A DNA stretch of 64,000 nucleotides, taken from the NCBI RefSeq assembly GCF_020215665.1, contig NZ_CP084061.1:2016001-2080000 (forward strand). The letters run 5' to 3'. Under the pieces are notes generated by a model. It was not told the DNA's origin. It did not search any database and was given only the letters and a program-made list of their open reading frames with translations. The position numbers and the translations under genes were made by a program. Origin of the DNA: Blautia parvula (GTDB lineage: Bacteria > Bacillota > Clostridia > Lachnospirales > Lachnospiraceae). Below are positions 17,005 through 26,267 of the stretch, in pieces; positions within the stretch are counted from its first letter, which is position 1; every line of letters begins with the position of its first letter.

Positions 17005-17858
17005 AACAAAACATCTCCTTTACTGACAAATACAATAATATCATCCATAACCGCCGGCCTGGTCTGCAGACCGGCAAGACCAGACAGCTCTTCCCTGCTG
17101 ACCAGCGCCTCAAAAGAATCCGGATATATCTTAATATTAGGCATTGCCGCCTTACGTTCCGGTGTCAATTGTCTGCTGCTTCCGGAAACGATACAATAAC
17201 TCTCTGTAAGCTTCTCCTTTTCCCCGGAATAAAGCAGCTTTCCGCGATTGATAAAGGTGATGCTGTCGGCAATTTTATTCAGATCCGGTGTAATATGTGT
17301 AGAAAAAAGGACACTATGCCTCTTGTCCTTCGTATATTCTAAAAGAATATCCAGCAGCTCATCCCTGGATACAGGGTCCAATCCGCTGGTAGGCTCATCA
17401 AGAATCAACAGTTCTGCTCTGTGTGAAAAAGAACAGGCCAGCATCAGCTTCATCTGCATGCCCTTTGAAAGCTCCTTGACACGTTTCTCTCTGTTTATCC
17501 GAAACTTCTCCAGATATCTGTAATAAACTTCTGTGTCCCAATTTTCATAAAACATGCCCATAGCCTTCTCCACGTCCGGCATTTTCCATTCATCCACAAA
17601 AAAATGTGAGTCAAACACTACCCCGATTCTTTCTTTAAATATCTGCTCTTCCTTTATATGGTCAAATCCCAATACCGTGATCGAACCGGACTGCTTCTTC
17701 AGCAGATTCAGTATCAGCTTGATCGTAGTTGTTTTTCCGGAACCATTCGGCCCGATCAGCCCCATTATGGAACCTGTCGGAACGGAAAAGCTGATATTCT
17801 CTAAAGTAAAATCCGGAAATCTTTTGGTCAGCCCTTCCACATGCAAAGCGTCTGTCAT
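17001..17858 (-). CDS. ABC transporter ATP-binding protein
   Basis: A 285-residue ATPase with Walker A GPNGSGKTT, signature LSKGMQMKL, Walker B LLILDEPTSGLD and the switch His in FSTHI. The last 70 residues are a family-typical tail. The ATG at 17858 follows GGAGGAATGGATT. The frame is open for another 60 codons upstream, but that part has no family similarity and no better ribosome site. It is coupled to the permease by a 4-base overlap. Related pairs are often governed by a small GntR regulator; none is present here. Confidence 0.9.
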   Translation of the reverse strand: MTDALHVEGLTKRFPDFTLENISFSVPTGSIMGLIGPNGSGKTTTIKLILNLLKKQSGSITVLGFDHIKEEQIFKERIGVVFDSHFFVDEWKMPDVEKAMGMFYENWDTEVYYRYLEKFRINREKRVKELSKGMQMKLMLACSFSHRAELLILDEPTSGLDPVSRDELLDILLEYTKDKRHSVLFSTHITPDLNKIADSITFINRGKLLYSGEKEKLTESYCIVSGSSRQLTPERKAAMPNIKIYPDSFEALVSREELSGLAGLQTRPAVMDDIIVFVSKGDVLL

Positions 17859-18070
17859 AATCCATTCCTCCGTTTCTTTCTGATAACAGAAGTTTACCGC
17901 AGAAATATGCATAGTACACAAAATGTCCGCAATCTGCACCTCAATGTCCATCATCCGTCCTTCGTTTCTGCTCATCCCCGGCACTTCCCCATAACGTTTC
18001 ACTGTCGATGAAACAAACACTTCAGATGATATTTGCACCGTAATACTCCGCCGAACCGCCGCAGAAGAAT

Positions 18071-18112
18071 TACCGTTATTTCATTGCTAATGCCCGAAAA
18101 TAACGGTATAAT
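18071..18112 (+). promoter_or_regulatory. Promoter with overlapping palindromic operator
   Basis: TTGCTA (18084-18089), 17 bases, TATAAT (18107-18112) is a good sigma-A promoter for the DUF4177 gene. An 11-base perfect inverted repeat, TACCGTTATTT (18071-18081) with AAATAACGGTA (18098-18108), brackets the -35 and overlaps the -10. A protein bound there would block the polymerase. The binding factor is not known. Confidence 0.65.
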
Positions 18113-18142
18113 ATCATCATCAATTGAAAAAGGAGCAGGCAA

Positions 18143-18340
18143 ATGAAAAAATACGAATATGTAAATGTAGAATACAAAATGAAAGATATGGTAATGGCAT
18201 CTGTTTCCGAACACCGGGAAATCATTGACCGCTACGCCAATCAGGGATATACCTATGTCGGCATGATACCAACAGAAATCAGTGCAAACGGCTGCATTAG
18301 AAAAATGGACCTGATTTTTGTGAAAGATGAATCATTATGA
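18143..18340 (+). CDS. DUF4177 family small protein
   Basis: A 65-residue protein matching the DUF4177 pattern: MKKYEYVNVEYKM at the start, then a short helix and YVGMIPTEISANG leading to a final strand (KMDLIFVK). These are small single-domain cytosolic proteins of unknown function. AAGGAG lies before the ATG. The stop overlaps the start of the next gene (ATGA), so the two form a coupled pair behind the palindromic operator. Confidence 0.75.
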   Translation: MKKYEYVNVEYKMKDMVMASVSEHREIIDRYANQGYTYVGMIPTEISANGCIRKMDLIFVKDESL

Positions 18341-18675
18341 AACTGTTCTTTGAAATTTGTATCGGATTGACAACCGGCCTTATCGCAGGCTTTGTATGTG
18401 CCGGATTGAAACAGATATTCAGAAAAAATTATACAGAAGAAGAAAAAGCTCATGCCCGGAGGATGATCAACAGGTTTTCCGCCGTATTAAAATATTTTAC
18501 ATTTTTGCTTCTTATCATTGGACTTGTCTGGTGTGTGTATTTCCTGGTTCTGGGCGCAATGATCCCGGAGCAGACCGATTACGCCAACAATATGGCAGAA
18601 TTGATCGTATCTGTTCTTACTGTTATTTCTATCATTTTCGCGTTTGTTGAGTTCTTAAGAAGAAAAAGTGACTGA
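18337..18675 (+). CDS. Small two-helix membrane protein, function unknown
   Basis: A 112-residue protein. It begins with a hydrophobic glycine-containing segment (ICIGLTTGLIAGFVCAGL), has a basic middle (KNYTEEEKAHARRMINRF), then hydrophobic segments around residues 50-72 and 86-105, ending in RRKSD. I do not recognise a family. The 4-base overlap with the DUF4177 gene suggests that the two act together. Confidence 0.7.
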   Translation: MKLFFEICIGLTTGLIAGFVCAGLKQIFRKNYTEEEKAHARRMINRFSAVLKYFTFLLLIIGLVWCVYFLVLGAMIPEQTDYANNMAELIVSVLTVISIIFAFVEFLRRKSD

Positions 18676-18680
18676 TAAAA

Positions 18681-18795
18681 AAACAGAGCATTCAGGCGAT
18701 CCGTCTGGACACCTATGAGGAAAATCTTCCGGCTGCCCGGTTATATAAAAAATAGTAAATATGAGCTGTTTGACATTTCCATGCGGTCATATTAA
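18681..18795 (+). pseudogene. Remnant of a GNAT acetyltransferase C-terminus
   Basis: The bases directly after the small membrane protein gene encode AIRLDTYEENLPAARLYK, the well-known C-terminal GNAT pattern (acetyl-CoA-side helix). The frame then shifts by one base near 18750 and continues as KYELFDISMRSY before a stop at 18793-18795. The N-terminal two thirds are missing. It is a decayed gene, next to an intact but unrelated-looking GNAT gene. Confidence 0.65.
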
Positions 18796-18872
18796 AAAAA
18801 GGTTGTTATGGGTTTGTAAGCATTAGGCGGATAAGGCGTACTTAACAAATAATAATTAGGTGATGAGATAAA

Positions 18873-19292
18873 ATGACTGAAATTAGATATGTACAATTAG
18901 AGGACAAAGAATTTTGGTATGGACTTGATAAGCATTTATCAAATAAAGAATTTGAAAAAAAAGTGCGTGACAAGCAAGGATATATTTTATTGGAAGATAA
19001 CAAGCCAATAGGACTATTAAGATTTAATCTTTTTTGGGATAACACACCATTTTGCACAATGTTATTCGTTGATTGGAATTATCAAGGAAAAGGTTATGGA
19101 AAAAAACTTATGGAATATTGGGAGTCTGATATGAAATCTCAAGGATATGGTATGCTATTGACTTCTACACAGGTTGATGAAGAAGCACAACATTTTTATA
19201 GAAAATTGGGCTATAAAGATTGTGGTGGCTTTGTTGTAGATATTCCAAAATATGAGCAGCCAATGGAGATGTTTTTAATCAAAGCAATTTGA
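18873..19292 (+). CDS. GNAT family N-acetyltransferase
   Basis: A 139-residue single-domain acetyltransferase. The acetyl-CoA loop appears as YQGKGYGKKLM (Q/R-x-x-G-x-G/A) near residue 70, followed by the C-terminal AQHFYRKLGYKDCGGF motif. Base composition is strikingly AT-rich compared with the surrounding genes (roughly one third G+C by eye, against about half), which suggests recent horizontal arrival. It sits beside the remnant of another GNAT gene and an unexplained gene-free stretch. The acyl acceptor is unknown. Confidence 0.85.
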   Translation: MTEIRYVQLEDKEFWYGLDKHLSNKEFEKKVRDKQGYILLEDNKPIGLLRFNLFWDNTPFCTMLFVDWNYQGKGYGKKLMEYWESDMKSQGYGMLLTSTQVDEEAQHFYRKLGYKDCGGFVVDIPKYEQPMEMFLIKAI

Positions 19293-19583
19293 CAACTTCC
19301 GGTTTGTCGGGCTGATTAAATGCGCCTTCTTGATATAAGATGTGCAAGTAACGTACCTGTACCCTCAAAAAACAGGTTTCTAACATTCCGCATATGTGTC
19401 CTTTTACCAGCTGGAAAGAAAGGCTTGTGGTGCCCAAATGGTGACCGACAGTACAAAACCATCTGTTGAAAAGTAGTGCTATGAAAAACCGACATATGAG
19501 GAAATAAAAATGCGGCTATCAATATATAGGGCTGGCCAATCTGGGACTTGAGGAAATATATGCCCACTTAATCCGACAAAATA
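19293..19583 (+). other. Gene-free stretch after the acquired GNAT gene
   Basis: About 290 bases without a credible gene. There is a short inverted repeat GACAA/TTGTC just after the GNAT stop (19292-19310) and CCTGT/ACAGG around 19361-19385. Short open frames on either strand resemble nothing I recognise. It may be scar sequence from insertion of the GNAT gene. Confidence 0.4.
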
Positions 19584-19612
19584 ATGGCCGCAGGCACATA
19601 ACCTGCGGCCAT
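19584..19612 (-). terminator. Terminator of the chemoreceptor gene
   Basis: An 11-base perfect stem (19584-19594 with 19602-19612) with a 7-base loop. On the minus strand it is followed by TATTTTGTC. It lies 45 bases after the chemoreceptor stop. Confidence 0.65.
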
Positions 19613-19656
19613 CCTTCCGAAATCCCTTCGGCCCCCTCTCCTGCATCAATGCACAT

Positions 19657-21360
19657 TCAGCATTTCGTATAACTTTCACCAAAATCTTTCAATATAAAAT
19701 TCTCTACCAAACGGCTTAATAGCTGGGCCTGGGAAGACAGTTCTTCACTGGCCGCAGCGCTTTCTTCCGCTGTGGCTGAATTTGTCTGCACTACGCTGGA
19801 TATCATGGTAAGGCTGTCTGTGATATGGCGGATCGCATCGGACTGTTTTACGGATGCTTCCGTAATATAGTTCAGAGCCTCCGCCACACTGTCAACCCCC
19901 TCTACCACTTCCCTGAGCACCTGGTCAGTCTCATTGGCTGTCCTTTTTCCATGTTCAACGGTGCGGAGGGACTTTTCTATCAATGCGGCTGTACTTTTGG
20001 ACGCGGATGCCGATTTATTTGCCAGGTTGCGCACCTCTTTGGCCACCACGGAAAAGCCTTTTCCATGTTCCCCTGCGCGCGCTGCTTCCACGGCCGCATT
20101 CAGAGCAAGAATATTGGTCTGAAAGGCAATATCCTCAATGGTTTTCATGATCGTGCTGATCTCATGGGAACCCTTGCTGATCTCTGACATTGCCCCCAGC
20201 ATCTCCTGCATACAACGGCTGCTTTTCTTTGCCTGGCCCATGACTTTTTCAGCTCTGGCACTGGCCTCCTGTGCACTTTCCGCATTTTGGCTGACCTGAT
20301 CAGATATCTCACCGATCGTGCCTGTCAGTTCCTCTATGGAGGATGCCTGCTCTGTGGCTCCCCGTGCCAGAACCTGTGCACCGGAGGATACCTGTTCCGA
20401 ACCGGAGGCAACTTCGTCTGCCGACTGACTGATCTGAAGCAGGGTATCACTCAGACTGGTATTGATATCCTTCATGGACTCCAGAAGCTGCCGAAATTCC
20501 CCTACATAGCACTCCTCATTCTCACACTGCACATTAAAGTTACCCTCTGCCATCTGGTTTAAAAGCTTTGTTTCATCCTGAATGACACAGACTAAATTTG
20601 CAGTCATTGTGCGTATATTTTCTGCAAGATTCCCCATCTCATCCCTGGACTTATAGCGGATCTTCACATCCGAGAGTTCTCCTTTTGCCATGCTGCGGGC
20701 TGCCTTCTCCAGCTCGTCTACCGGCCTGGTGATCCCGCGGGTGATATAGACCCCAAAAACAATGCTGATGACCACACTGATACTGCCCAGCATCAGCAGA
20801 GTCACGATTGCCTTCTCCTGTTTCTCTTTCAGCCCCGCAACCAGTTCTTCGCCTTTCCTGTTTCCGTTCTCCACAAGACTCTCCAGTTCTTCCTGTGCTT
20901 CCTGAATCACAAATATATTGTTGTTCTCCATATACGCAGCAGCTTCGGCATTCTTATTTTCTCCGGCAAGCTGGAGGACCTTTTCTCTCATGGGTGCCAG
21001 CCTGGTAAGTGCATCCTCCAATCGTTCAATGATCTGCGGGTCTCCCAGAAAATGTTCCCGAATCACAGGAAGCTGTTCCTGGATAATCGCGGCGGATTCC
21101 CCCGCATCGGCAATAGCATCCTTTATGATCACCGGATCAGAATTGGATATGGACCTGTAAACAGCCTTCTGCATCCTCTCAAAATTGGAATTGATAATAT
21201 TGGCACTTCCATTGACCATAAACGGACCTTCATAGAAAGTCTCTGTCTGTTCTCCCATATTTAGTAAATCCACCACACTCACGGCGCATCCCAAAATGAG
21301 CATTGTGAGTATCAAAGCGTAGGAGATAAATAGTTTTCGTGATAACTTTAAATTTTTCAT
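19657..21360 (-). CDS. Methyl-accepting chemotaxis protein
   Basis: A 567-residue transmembrane receptor. An N-terminal membrane segment (residues about 10-30) is followed by a roughly 150-residue four-helix-bundle-like ligand domain, a second membrane segment (about 187-208), a HAMP domain (about 209-265) and a cytoplasmic signalling domain with the conserved hairpin tip [19 protein letters not shown] and [15 protein letters not shown]. Long heptad coiled coils flank the tip. The ligand is unknown. It is transcribed alone, with its own promoter and terminator. No chemotaxis operon is in the window, so it signals to distant Che proteins. Confidence 0.93.
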   Translation of the reverse strand: MKNLKLSRKLFISYALILTMLILGCAVSVVDLLNMGEQTETFYEGPFMVNGSANIINSNFERMQKAVYRSISNSDPVIIKDAIADAGESAAIIQEQLPVIREHFLGDPQIIERLEDALTRLAPMREKVLQLAGENKNAEAAAYMENNNIFVIQEAQEELESLVENGNRKGEELVAGLKEKQEKAIVTLLMLGSISVVISIVFGVYITRGITRPVDELEKAARSMAKGELSDVKIRYKSRDEMGNLAENIRTMTANLVCVIQDETKLLNQMAEGNFNVQCENEECYVGEFRQLLESMKDINTSLSDTLLQISQSADEVASGSEQVSSGAQVLARGATEQASSIEELTGTIGEISDQVSQNAESAQEASARAEKVMGQAKKSSRCMQEMLGAMSEISKGSHEISTIMKTIEDIAFQTNILALNAAVEAARAGEHGKGFSVVAKEVRNLANKSASASKSTAALIEKSLRTVEHGKRTANETDQVLREVVEGVDSVAEALNYITEASVKQSDAIRHITDSLTMISSVVQTNSATAEESAAASEELSSQAQLLSRLVENFILKDFGESYTKC

Positions 21361-21431
21361 TTTCTGCTGCCTCCGCTACATTCTTTTCCTTTTGCCCTAA
21401 AATATACATGAGCAGTGTTGACTTATTGGAA

Positions 21432-21437
21432 ATTATA
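21432..21437 (-). promoter_or_regulatory. Possible -10 box of the chemoreceptor gene
   Basis: On the minus strand GCTATAATTT contains a perfect TATAAT about 70 bases before the start codon. No clear -35 element is present. Confidence 0.4.
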
Positions 21438-21591
21438 GCATAAAACCGGTAATAAAGATATGGAAACTGAAAGATTTTACAGATTTCAACCGCAATACCG
21501 GCAGGAAATGAATCGGGCCTGCCGCTTCACAGCCATTATACGACTACAGGCCGCCCAACACATGAGCGGCCTGCAATGACAGGATTGATTC

Positions 21592-22044
21592 TTATAGCTG
21601 TTTTACAAATTCTACGGGATACATGATCCGTTCCGCGGTCTCCTCCACGGAAAGTCCCTGTGCCAGAAAACGTTTTGCCACACTCTCCATACTCTCCGAA
21701 ACTTCTACAATATACTTATCGGGATCATAAAAACGCATGACACGCTGTCCCCAGGGATATTCCTTGCTTCCATGGATAAATTCTATCCCCTCCGTGGATT
21801 TCAGCTTCTTCTCCCAGTGTTCCAAATCCTCCACCTCAAAATAAAGCTGGAAATTATTCGGCCTCTCCCGTGCCTCCAGTTTTACGCCCACAAGCGCCTC
21901 ATAATCGGACTGCAGGGAAATGCCGCCTTCAAAAGACACATGCGTGCCCAGGTCCATTTCCACCTTCTGCTCCATTACCCTTTCATAAAAATCCTTCGCC
22001 CGTTCCATATCAGATACAGAAATCAAAGTACCGCCATATTTCAT
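21592..22044 (-). CDS. VOC (glyoxalase/bleomycin-resistance) superfamily protein
   Basis: A 150-residue protein starting MKYGGTLISVSDMERAKDFYERVM, the typical first beta-alpha-beta-beta-beta unit of the vicinal-oxygen-chelate fold. A second unit (LYFEVEDLEHWEKKL ... GQRVMRFYDPDKYIVEVSE) follows. The C-terminal 30 residues (RFLAQGLSVEETAERI) form a helix pair seen in some VOC proteins of Firmicutes. AAGGAGACTGTAAAT precedes the ATG. It follows the AraC gene by 41 bases and is likely its target or partner. Substrate unknown. Confidence 0.85.
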   Translation of the reverse strand: MKYGGTLISVSDMERAKDFYERVMEQKVEMDLGTHVSFEGGISLQSDYEALVGVKLEARERPNNFQLYFEVEDLEHWEKKLKSTEGIEFIHGSKEYPWGQRVMRFYDPDKYIVEVSESMESVAKRFLAQGLSVEETAERIMYPVEFVKQL

Positions 22045-22085
22045 ATTTACAGTCTCCTTATTGGTATGATTTTCTCTATTGTATC

Positions 22086-22919
22086 TTAAAATTTCGCAAT
22101 TTCATTGTAAAAATCGGACATCCTCATCCGGTACTCCCCGGGCGTAAGTCCGCACACGGATTTGAAATCATGTATGAAATGGGGAAGATCGTAAAAGCCC
22201 GATAAAGTACAGACATCAATCACATGATTTCCGGGGTTCTGCAGCAGCCGAACCGCTCTGTTGATACGGACCAGGCGGGAAAATGTTTTAACGCCCATGC
22301 CCAGATACCGGTCAAACACCCGGTTCAAATGCCGTTCACTGTAAAATACAGAAGCAGACAGTTCCTTTAAAGTAATATTCCCCGCATTTTCAATAATGGA
22401 CCGCACAGCCGCGTGGATCTGGGGCGGACACACATGAATCAGCTTTGACAAAAACAGTCTGTCAGCGCGGTCAGCCAATTCCTGTATGCTGACAGAACTT
22501 TCCAATATTTCCGTCATGGATTTGTTTAACCCCTGATCCATCAGTGCAAAGGAAAAGGTCTTATCCAAAAGCTCCTTCTGTCCTCCCCCTGTAAGCGCAG
22601 ACAAACCGGCCGGCTGAAATTCAATAATGAACAGCATACCAAACCGGTTTGCCTGCTCTCCCACCCTACAGGACAGGGATGCCGGGCCGAACAGATTACT
22701 GCAGATGCCCTTTTCATCCGCACAAAAGGTAAGGGTGGCACTCCCGTGAGGTATCACAGTATAATGATCCGGCATTGCATTCTCACACGGAAACGTGATC
22801 GTATAATTGGAGATCCACGCACGCAGCGCCGGATGAGGCAGAAGATAAATAAAATCCTCACCGGAAAGCAGAATGCGGCCTGACCCGTGGTATAACAGTA
22901 TCTCATCTTTCGTTATCAT
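22086..22919 (-). CDS. AraC family transcriptional regulator
   Basis: A 277-residue regulator. The N-terminal 160 residues resemble the DUF6597-like effector domain of AraC proteins (YTVIPHGSATLTFC, FIIEFQPAGLSALTG). Two helix-turn-helix motifs fill the last 100 residues (ITLKELSASVFYSERHLNRV and VIDVCTLSGFYDLPHFIHDF, ending GLTPGEYR). The start at 22919 (MITKDE) was preferred to one 20 codons upstream because the extra residues are basic and unlike the family; the ribosome site is weak for both. It is in operon with the VOC protein gene. Confidence 0.85.
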   Translation of the reverse strand: MITKDEILLYHGSGRILLSGEDFIYLLPHPALRAWISNYTITFPCENAMPDHYTVIPHGSATLTFCADEKGICSNLFGPASLSCRVGEQANRFGMLFIIEFQPAGLSALTGGGQKELLDKTFSFALMDQGLNKSMTEILESSVSIQELADRADRLFLSKLIHVCPPQIHAAVRSIIENAGNITLKELSASVFYSERHLNRVFDRYLGMGVKTFSRLVRINRAVRLLQNPGNHVIDVCTLSGFYDLPHFIHDFKSVCGLTPGEYRMRMSDFYNEIAKF

Positions 22920-23018
22920 AGTCTGTTTTCCACTTTCTTTTTCGCACAGCCTCCGCCGTCCCGTTTGCAGGGTGTGCAAATGGTTTTTCTTTTATTCTAA
23001 GGTCTGCCTGCAGAAATG

Positions 23019-24437
23019 TCAAACCTCATGCGCCCTGTCCTTGTGATAACCGGCTTTCAAAATACTGCAGATGATACTCATCACCCCCAGCCCCCAGCTC
23101 CACATACTGTAAGGCGCATAGACCGCGGCCTGGACGCCCACCACACCGGACATGTAAAGAGCCACATCTGTCCAGGGGATGATACTGAGCATGGGACTTG
23201 CCGCAGTGTTCGCTACCACTGCGCAGTCCAGGGAGGAGTATCCGAATTCCCTGTATTTCTCTTCCAGCATTTCCACAGGCATAAGAATGGAAAGCGCGGA
23301 GCTGTTGGTGATTCCCCCTGTTATGGTGCCGATACACCAACTGCTGACAGCCAGGCCGAAGACAGAGCGTATTCTCCCAAACAGTGTCTCCACAATGACT
23401 TCAACAGCTTTTATCCTGATCATAATACCGGCAGCCCCCACCGCTGCAAAAAGGATCACAAAAAGAGAAGACATGGAGAGCATTCCGCCCCGGTTGCACA
23501 GAGTGACAATCTCCGGCAGAACTGCATCTGCAGAGATTCCTGTCACTGCAGTAAGGTCAAACCCATGATACCCGGCAGCCAGCCCTTTCCAGATGGAAAA
23601 TCCATTCAGCAGTGTGCCGATCAGGATTCCGATCAAACCTCCTCCGAATAAAGAGACCACAGAGGGCAGGTGTAAGAAACTGCCTGCAACCACCACGATT
23701 ATGGGGATCAGGGCAATAGGACTGATATGAAAAACGGAAGCCAGCCCCTCTGAAAGCATACTGTGATCAAAGGCAGAATTAGCTGACCCGGAGAGAACCC
23801 CCAGAACACTATAAAAAATAATACAGGCAGCAAAAGTGGGAATGCCAATATAAGCCGCCCGTTTCATTACAGTTAAAGAATCTGTTTTTGTAACTGATAC
23901 CACCAGATTAAAATTATCTGCCATGGGAGAAAAAAACAGACCCACATGGGACCCGGACACCACAGCACCGGCCATTGCCGCAAGATTCACATCCATGACA
24001 ATGGCAAGGCCCATCATGGCAACCCCAATGGTACCGCAGGTACCGAAGCTGGTTCCGATGAAAAAGGCAGTCACCGCCGTAAACAGAAATCCAAACAATA
24101 TACACAGACCCGGCGTCACAAATGCAAGCAGATACGTGATCAGCGCAGGTATAGTGCCTGCAAATATGAATGAGGCGGTCAAAAAACCGATCCCGCACAG
24201 CAGGAAAAACAAATCTGTAAGCTCTCCCGCCTTCTGATACATTGCCTCCAGAAGCTCATGGAGCGTAAACCCGCAGCGAAGCCCGATCACTCCCACATAC
24301 GCAGCTGTGATAAAAAGAGAGATAGATATATCAAAGCCCTTCACTGTGCCGGTGAGCATCACTGCAATCATCACGGCAAGACAGGAAAGGGCTTCTGTTT
24401 TGGTTGGCCTGCGTGGATTTTTCCCGTTGTTTTTCAT
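23019..24437 (-). CDS. NhaC family Na+/H+ antiporter-type transporter
   Basis: A 472-residue protein with about 11-12 membrane segments and family signatures including FGTCGTIGVAMMGLA, VVSGSHVGLFFSPMADN and a late CAVVANTAASPMLSIIPW. NhaC proteins exchange Na+ for H+; related members exchange organic acids. The start at 24437 has GAGGTGCAGT before it. It comes last in the minus-strand gene cluster containing the LacI regulator and the cohesin-dockerin genes. A role in restoring the sodium gradient used by the GPH symporter is possible but speculative. Confidence 0.85.
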   Translation of the reverse strand: MKNNGKNPRRPTKTEALSCLAVMIAVMLTGTVKGFDISISLFITAAYVGVIGLRCGFTLHELLEAMYQKAGELTDLFFLLCGIGFLTASFIFAGTIPALITYLLAFVTPGLCILFGFLFTAVTAFFIGTSFGTCGTIGVAMMGLAIVMDVNLAAMAGAVVSGSHVGLFFSPMADNFNLVVSVTKTDSLTVMKRAAYIGIPTFAACIIFYSVLGVLSGSANSAFDHSMLSEGLASVFHISPIALIPIIVVVAGSFLHLPSVVSLFGGGLIGILIGTLLNGFSIWKGLAAGYHGFDLTAVTGISADAVLPEIVTLCNRGGMLSMSSLFVILFAAVGAAGIMIRIKAVEVIVETLFGRIRSVFGLAVSSWCIGTITGGITNSSALSILMPVEMLEEKYREFGYSSLDCAVVANTAASPMLSIIPWTDVALYMSGVVGVQAAVYAPYSMWSWGLGVMSIICSILKAGYHKDRAHEV

Positions 24438-24496
24438 ACTGCACCTCATTTTTACTTTAAGGTATAGTATCCAACGTTCCATGCAGCTTTATTCAC

Positions 24497-25543
24497 TTAT
24501 TCCGACACAGTTTCCACGGAATCTCTCTCAATCAAAAGAGGGTTTGCTTCATAAACCCTGACCATTTTTTCTTCCTTTCGCTCCCGGATTTCATTTATGA
24601 GAATCTGACAGGCTTTCATTCCCAGCTCCCGCAGAGGCATTCTGATGCTTGTCAGAGCAGGATAAAGATAAGAGGCAAATTCTCTGTCATCGTATCCCAC
24701 TATGGAAATATCTTTTCCCGGACAGATATCATGGCTGTGGAAATAATCATAGACACCCCCTGCAATGACATCACTCATGCAGAAGATCGCTGTCACGCCC
24801 TGTCCGCAAAGGATTTCCGCACAACGGCACCCTGCCTCTCTGGACCAGCTGCCGTAAACAATATATTCCTCACGGACAGAAATTGCCGCATCCTCCAGCG
24901 CTTCACGGTATCCTTCCAGGCGGAGCCTGGTGTGGATGCTGTCCTTCTCTCCTGTGATAACACCAATCTTCCTGTGCCCTTTTTTGATGGCAGCCGTCAC
25001 TGCATCACAGGCCCCTTTTCTGTCATTGATCACAAAGGAGGGATATCTGCTGGAATGCGTGTAGCCGTAAACCATCACCGCCGGAATCCCCAAATCCTCC
25101 GGAATGCATTTCAGAACCCGCTCATGGGAAGTGATATAGAGCAGGCCGTCCACCTGTTTAGCGGCAAGTTCTGAAATCGCATTCTGTACGGACTGTGCAA
25201 ACTCCTTCTTGCGGAAATAATCGTTTCCCAGTTTACTGCACAGCCTCAAATCCACATGCGTCTGGCCGTATCCTGTATTTTCACAGTATTCTGTTATTCC
25301 GTCGACCACATACGGCACATGAAAAACAGTCATATCCTCTATCAGGATCCCCAATGTTTTGGTCCGTTGGAGTCTTAAATTCTTGGCAACCAGATTGGGA
25401 GTGTAGTTTAATTCCCTGGCCTTTTCCAGAACCAGCTTCTGTGTCCTCTCACTGGCTTTCCGCTTTCCGTTTCCATTTAAAATATTGGAGACTGTGGCTA
25501 TGGATACATTACAGGCTGCTGCGATCTCACGAATTGTTGTCAT
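24497..25543 (-). CDS. LacI family transcriptional regulator
   Basis: A 348-residue repressor with the LacI helix-turn-helix and hinge in the first 60 residues (TIREIAAACNVSIATVSNIL, NYTPNLVAKNL), followed by a periplasmic-binding-protein-like effector domain (GVITGEKDSIHTRLRLEGY, ISIVGYDDREFASYLYPALTSI). It starts 6 bases past the stop of the cohesin gene, so it is in the same operon. It probably responds to a sugar released by the surface or cytosolic glycosidases of this locus. The operator was not identified. Confidence 0.92.
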   Translation of the reverse strand: MTTIREIAAACNVSIATVSNILNGNGKRKASERTQKLVLEKARELNYTPNLVAKNLRLQRTKTLGILIEDMTVFHVPYVVDGITEYCENTGYGQTHVDLRLCSKLGNDYFRKKEFAQSVQNAISELAAKQVDGLLYITSHERVLKCIPEDLGIPAVMVYGYTHSSRYPSFVINDRKGACDAVTAAIKKGHRKIGVITGEKDSIHTRLRLEGYREALEDAAISVREEYIVYGSWSREAGCRCAEILCGQGVTAIFCMSDVIAGGVYDYFHSHDICPGKDISIVGYDDREFASYLYPALTSIRMPLRELGMKACQILINEIRERKEEKMVRVYEANPLLIERDSVETVSE

Positions 25544-25549
25544 GTCTCA

Positions 25550-26248
25550 TCACTGTTTCCTTTTCTTTTTCCTCAATGACACGGCTCCTGATATGACAAC
25601 CGCCAGAGAAATCCCTGCTGCTGCCAGTGCTTCTTCCATCTTCAGTGTGTCACCTGTCTTGACTTTTCCCGATTTTGACGTGCTGCCGGCCGCGGAATTC
25701 TTCCCGGCTGTGGTTTTGCCGGTCTTTTTTGGTGTATCGTCAGTGTTATCAGCCGCTTTACCTATAAAGACCGTGCCGTTTTTACACTCTGCCGTCTCTG
25801 TCAGCTCCTCTGATTCTGCGGCAAGTTCCTCAACTGCAACTTTGATCTCTGTTTTTTCTCCTGACTTCAGTCCCGCATTGTCGAATTTCATCTGCAGAAG
25901 AGTCCCGTCTATAGACACCGGGCGGGCAGAAGCGAAGACAAATACGATCTCACCCTCATTTTTATTTCCCGTAATCGGGTCATTGATCTCCACCATGGTA
26001 TCTGCCAGACTGTCCCCCTGGCCGGATTCCTTTAATTTCAGTTTTTCCCGGTCATAAGTAATACGGATTTTTCCGTTGGTCACTTCACCTGCACCGCTTA
26101 TTTTACATTCTGCTGTTATCTCTTTATCCTCTGTCTCTATTTCCGGCACCTCAATGTCTACGATCCCTTTGGATGCGGCCCTAACTGACACACACAGAAA
26201 CATGGATAGCATCAATGACAAAAGACTCCATTTCATTATTCTCTTCAT
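25550..26248 (-). CDS. Wall-anchored cohesin-domain protein
   Basis: A 232-residue surface protein. Residues 1-24 are a signal peptide ending in VRA-A. Residues about 26-165 form a single beta-rich domain with the cohesin pattern (GKIRITYDREKLKL, EGEIVFVFASARP, GTLLQMKFDNAGLKSGEKTEI). A Lys/Thr/Ser-rich linker leads to VKTGDTLKMEE, a KTGD-type sortase signal, then a hydrophobic helix and the basic tail RKKKRKQ. Cohesins bind dockerin modules. The gene immediately upstream encodes an enzyme ending in a dockerin, so this protein probably fixes that enzyme to the cell wall. Only one cohesin is present, unlike cellulosome scaffoldins. The LacI gene follows at once. Confidence 0.82.
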   Translation of the reverse strand: MKRIMKWSLLSLMLSMFLCVSVRAASKGIVDIEVPEIETEDKEITAECKISGAGEVTNGKIRITYDREKLKLKESGQGDSLADTMVEINDPITGNKNEGEIVFVFASARPVSIDGTLLQMKFDNAGLKSGEKTEIKVAVEELAAESEELTETAECKNGTVFIGKAADNTDDTPKKTGKTTAGKNSAAGSTSKSGKVKTGDTLKMEEALAAAGISLAVVISGAVSLRKKKRKQ

Positions 26249-26267
26249 AGGCTTCTGTATCCTTTCT

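Noticed and set aside
17859-18038. Sixty-codon upstream extension of the ABC ATPase frame
   Set aside because: It has no similarity to ABC proteins, and GGAGG lies directly before the internal ATG at 17858.
18796-18872. Integron attC-like site before the AT-rich GNAT gene
   Set aside because: TTAAC- and GGTTGTTA-like pieces exist, but no proper paired R and L boxes can be drawn and no integrase or second cassette is present.
21547-21573. Hairpin CAGGCCGC/GCGGCCTG as terminator of the VOC gene
   Set aside because: The stem is perfect, but no T-run follows on either strand and the loop is 11 bases; left out as unsupported.
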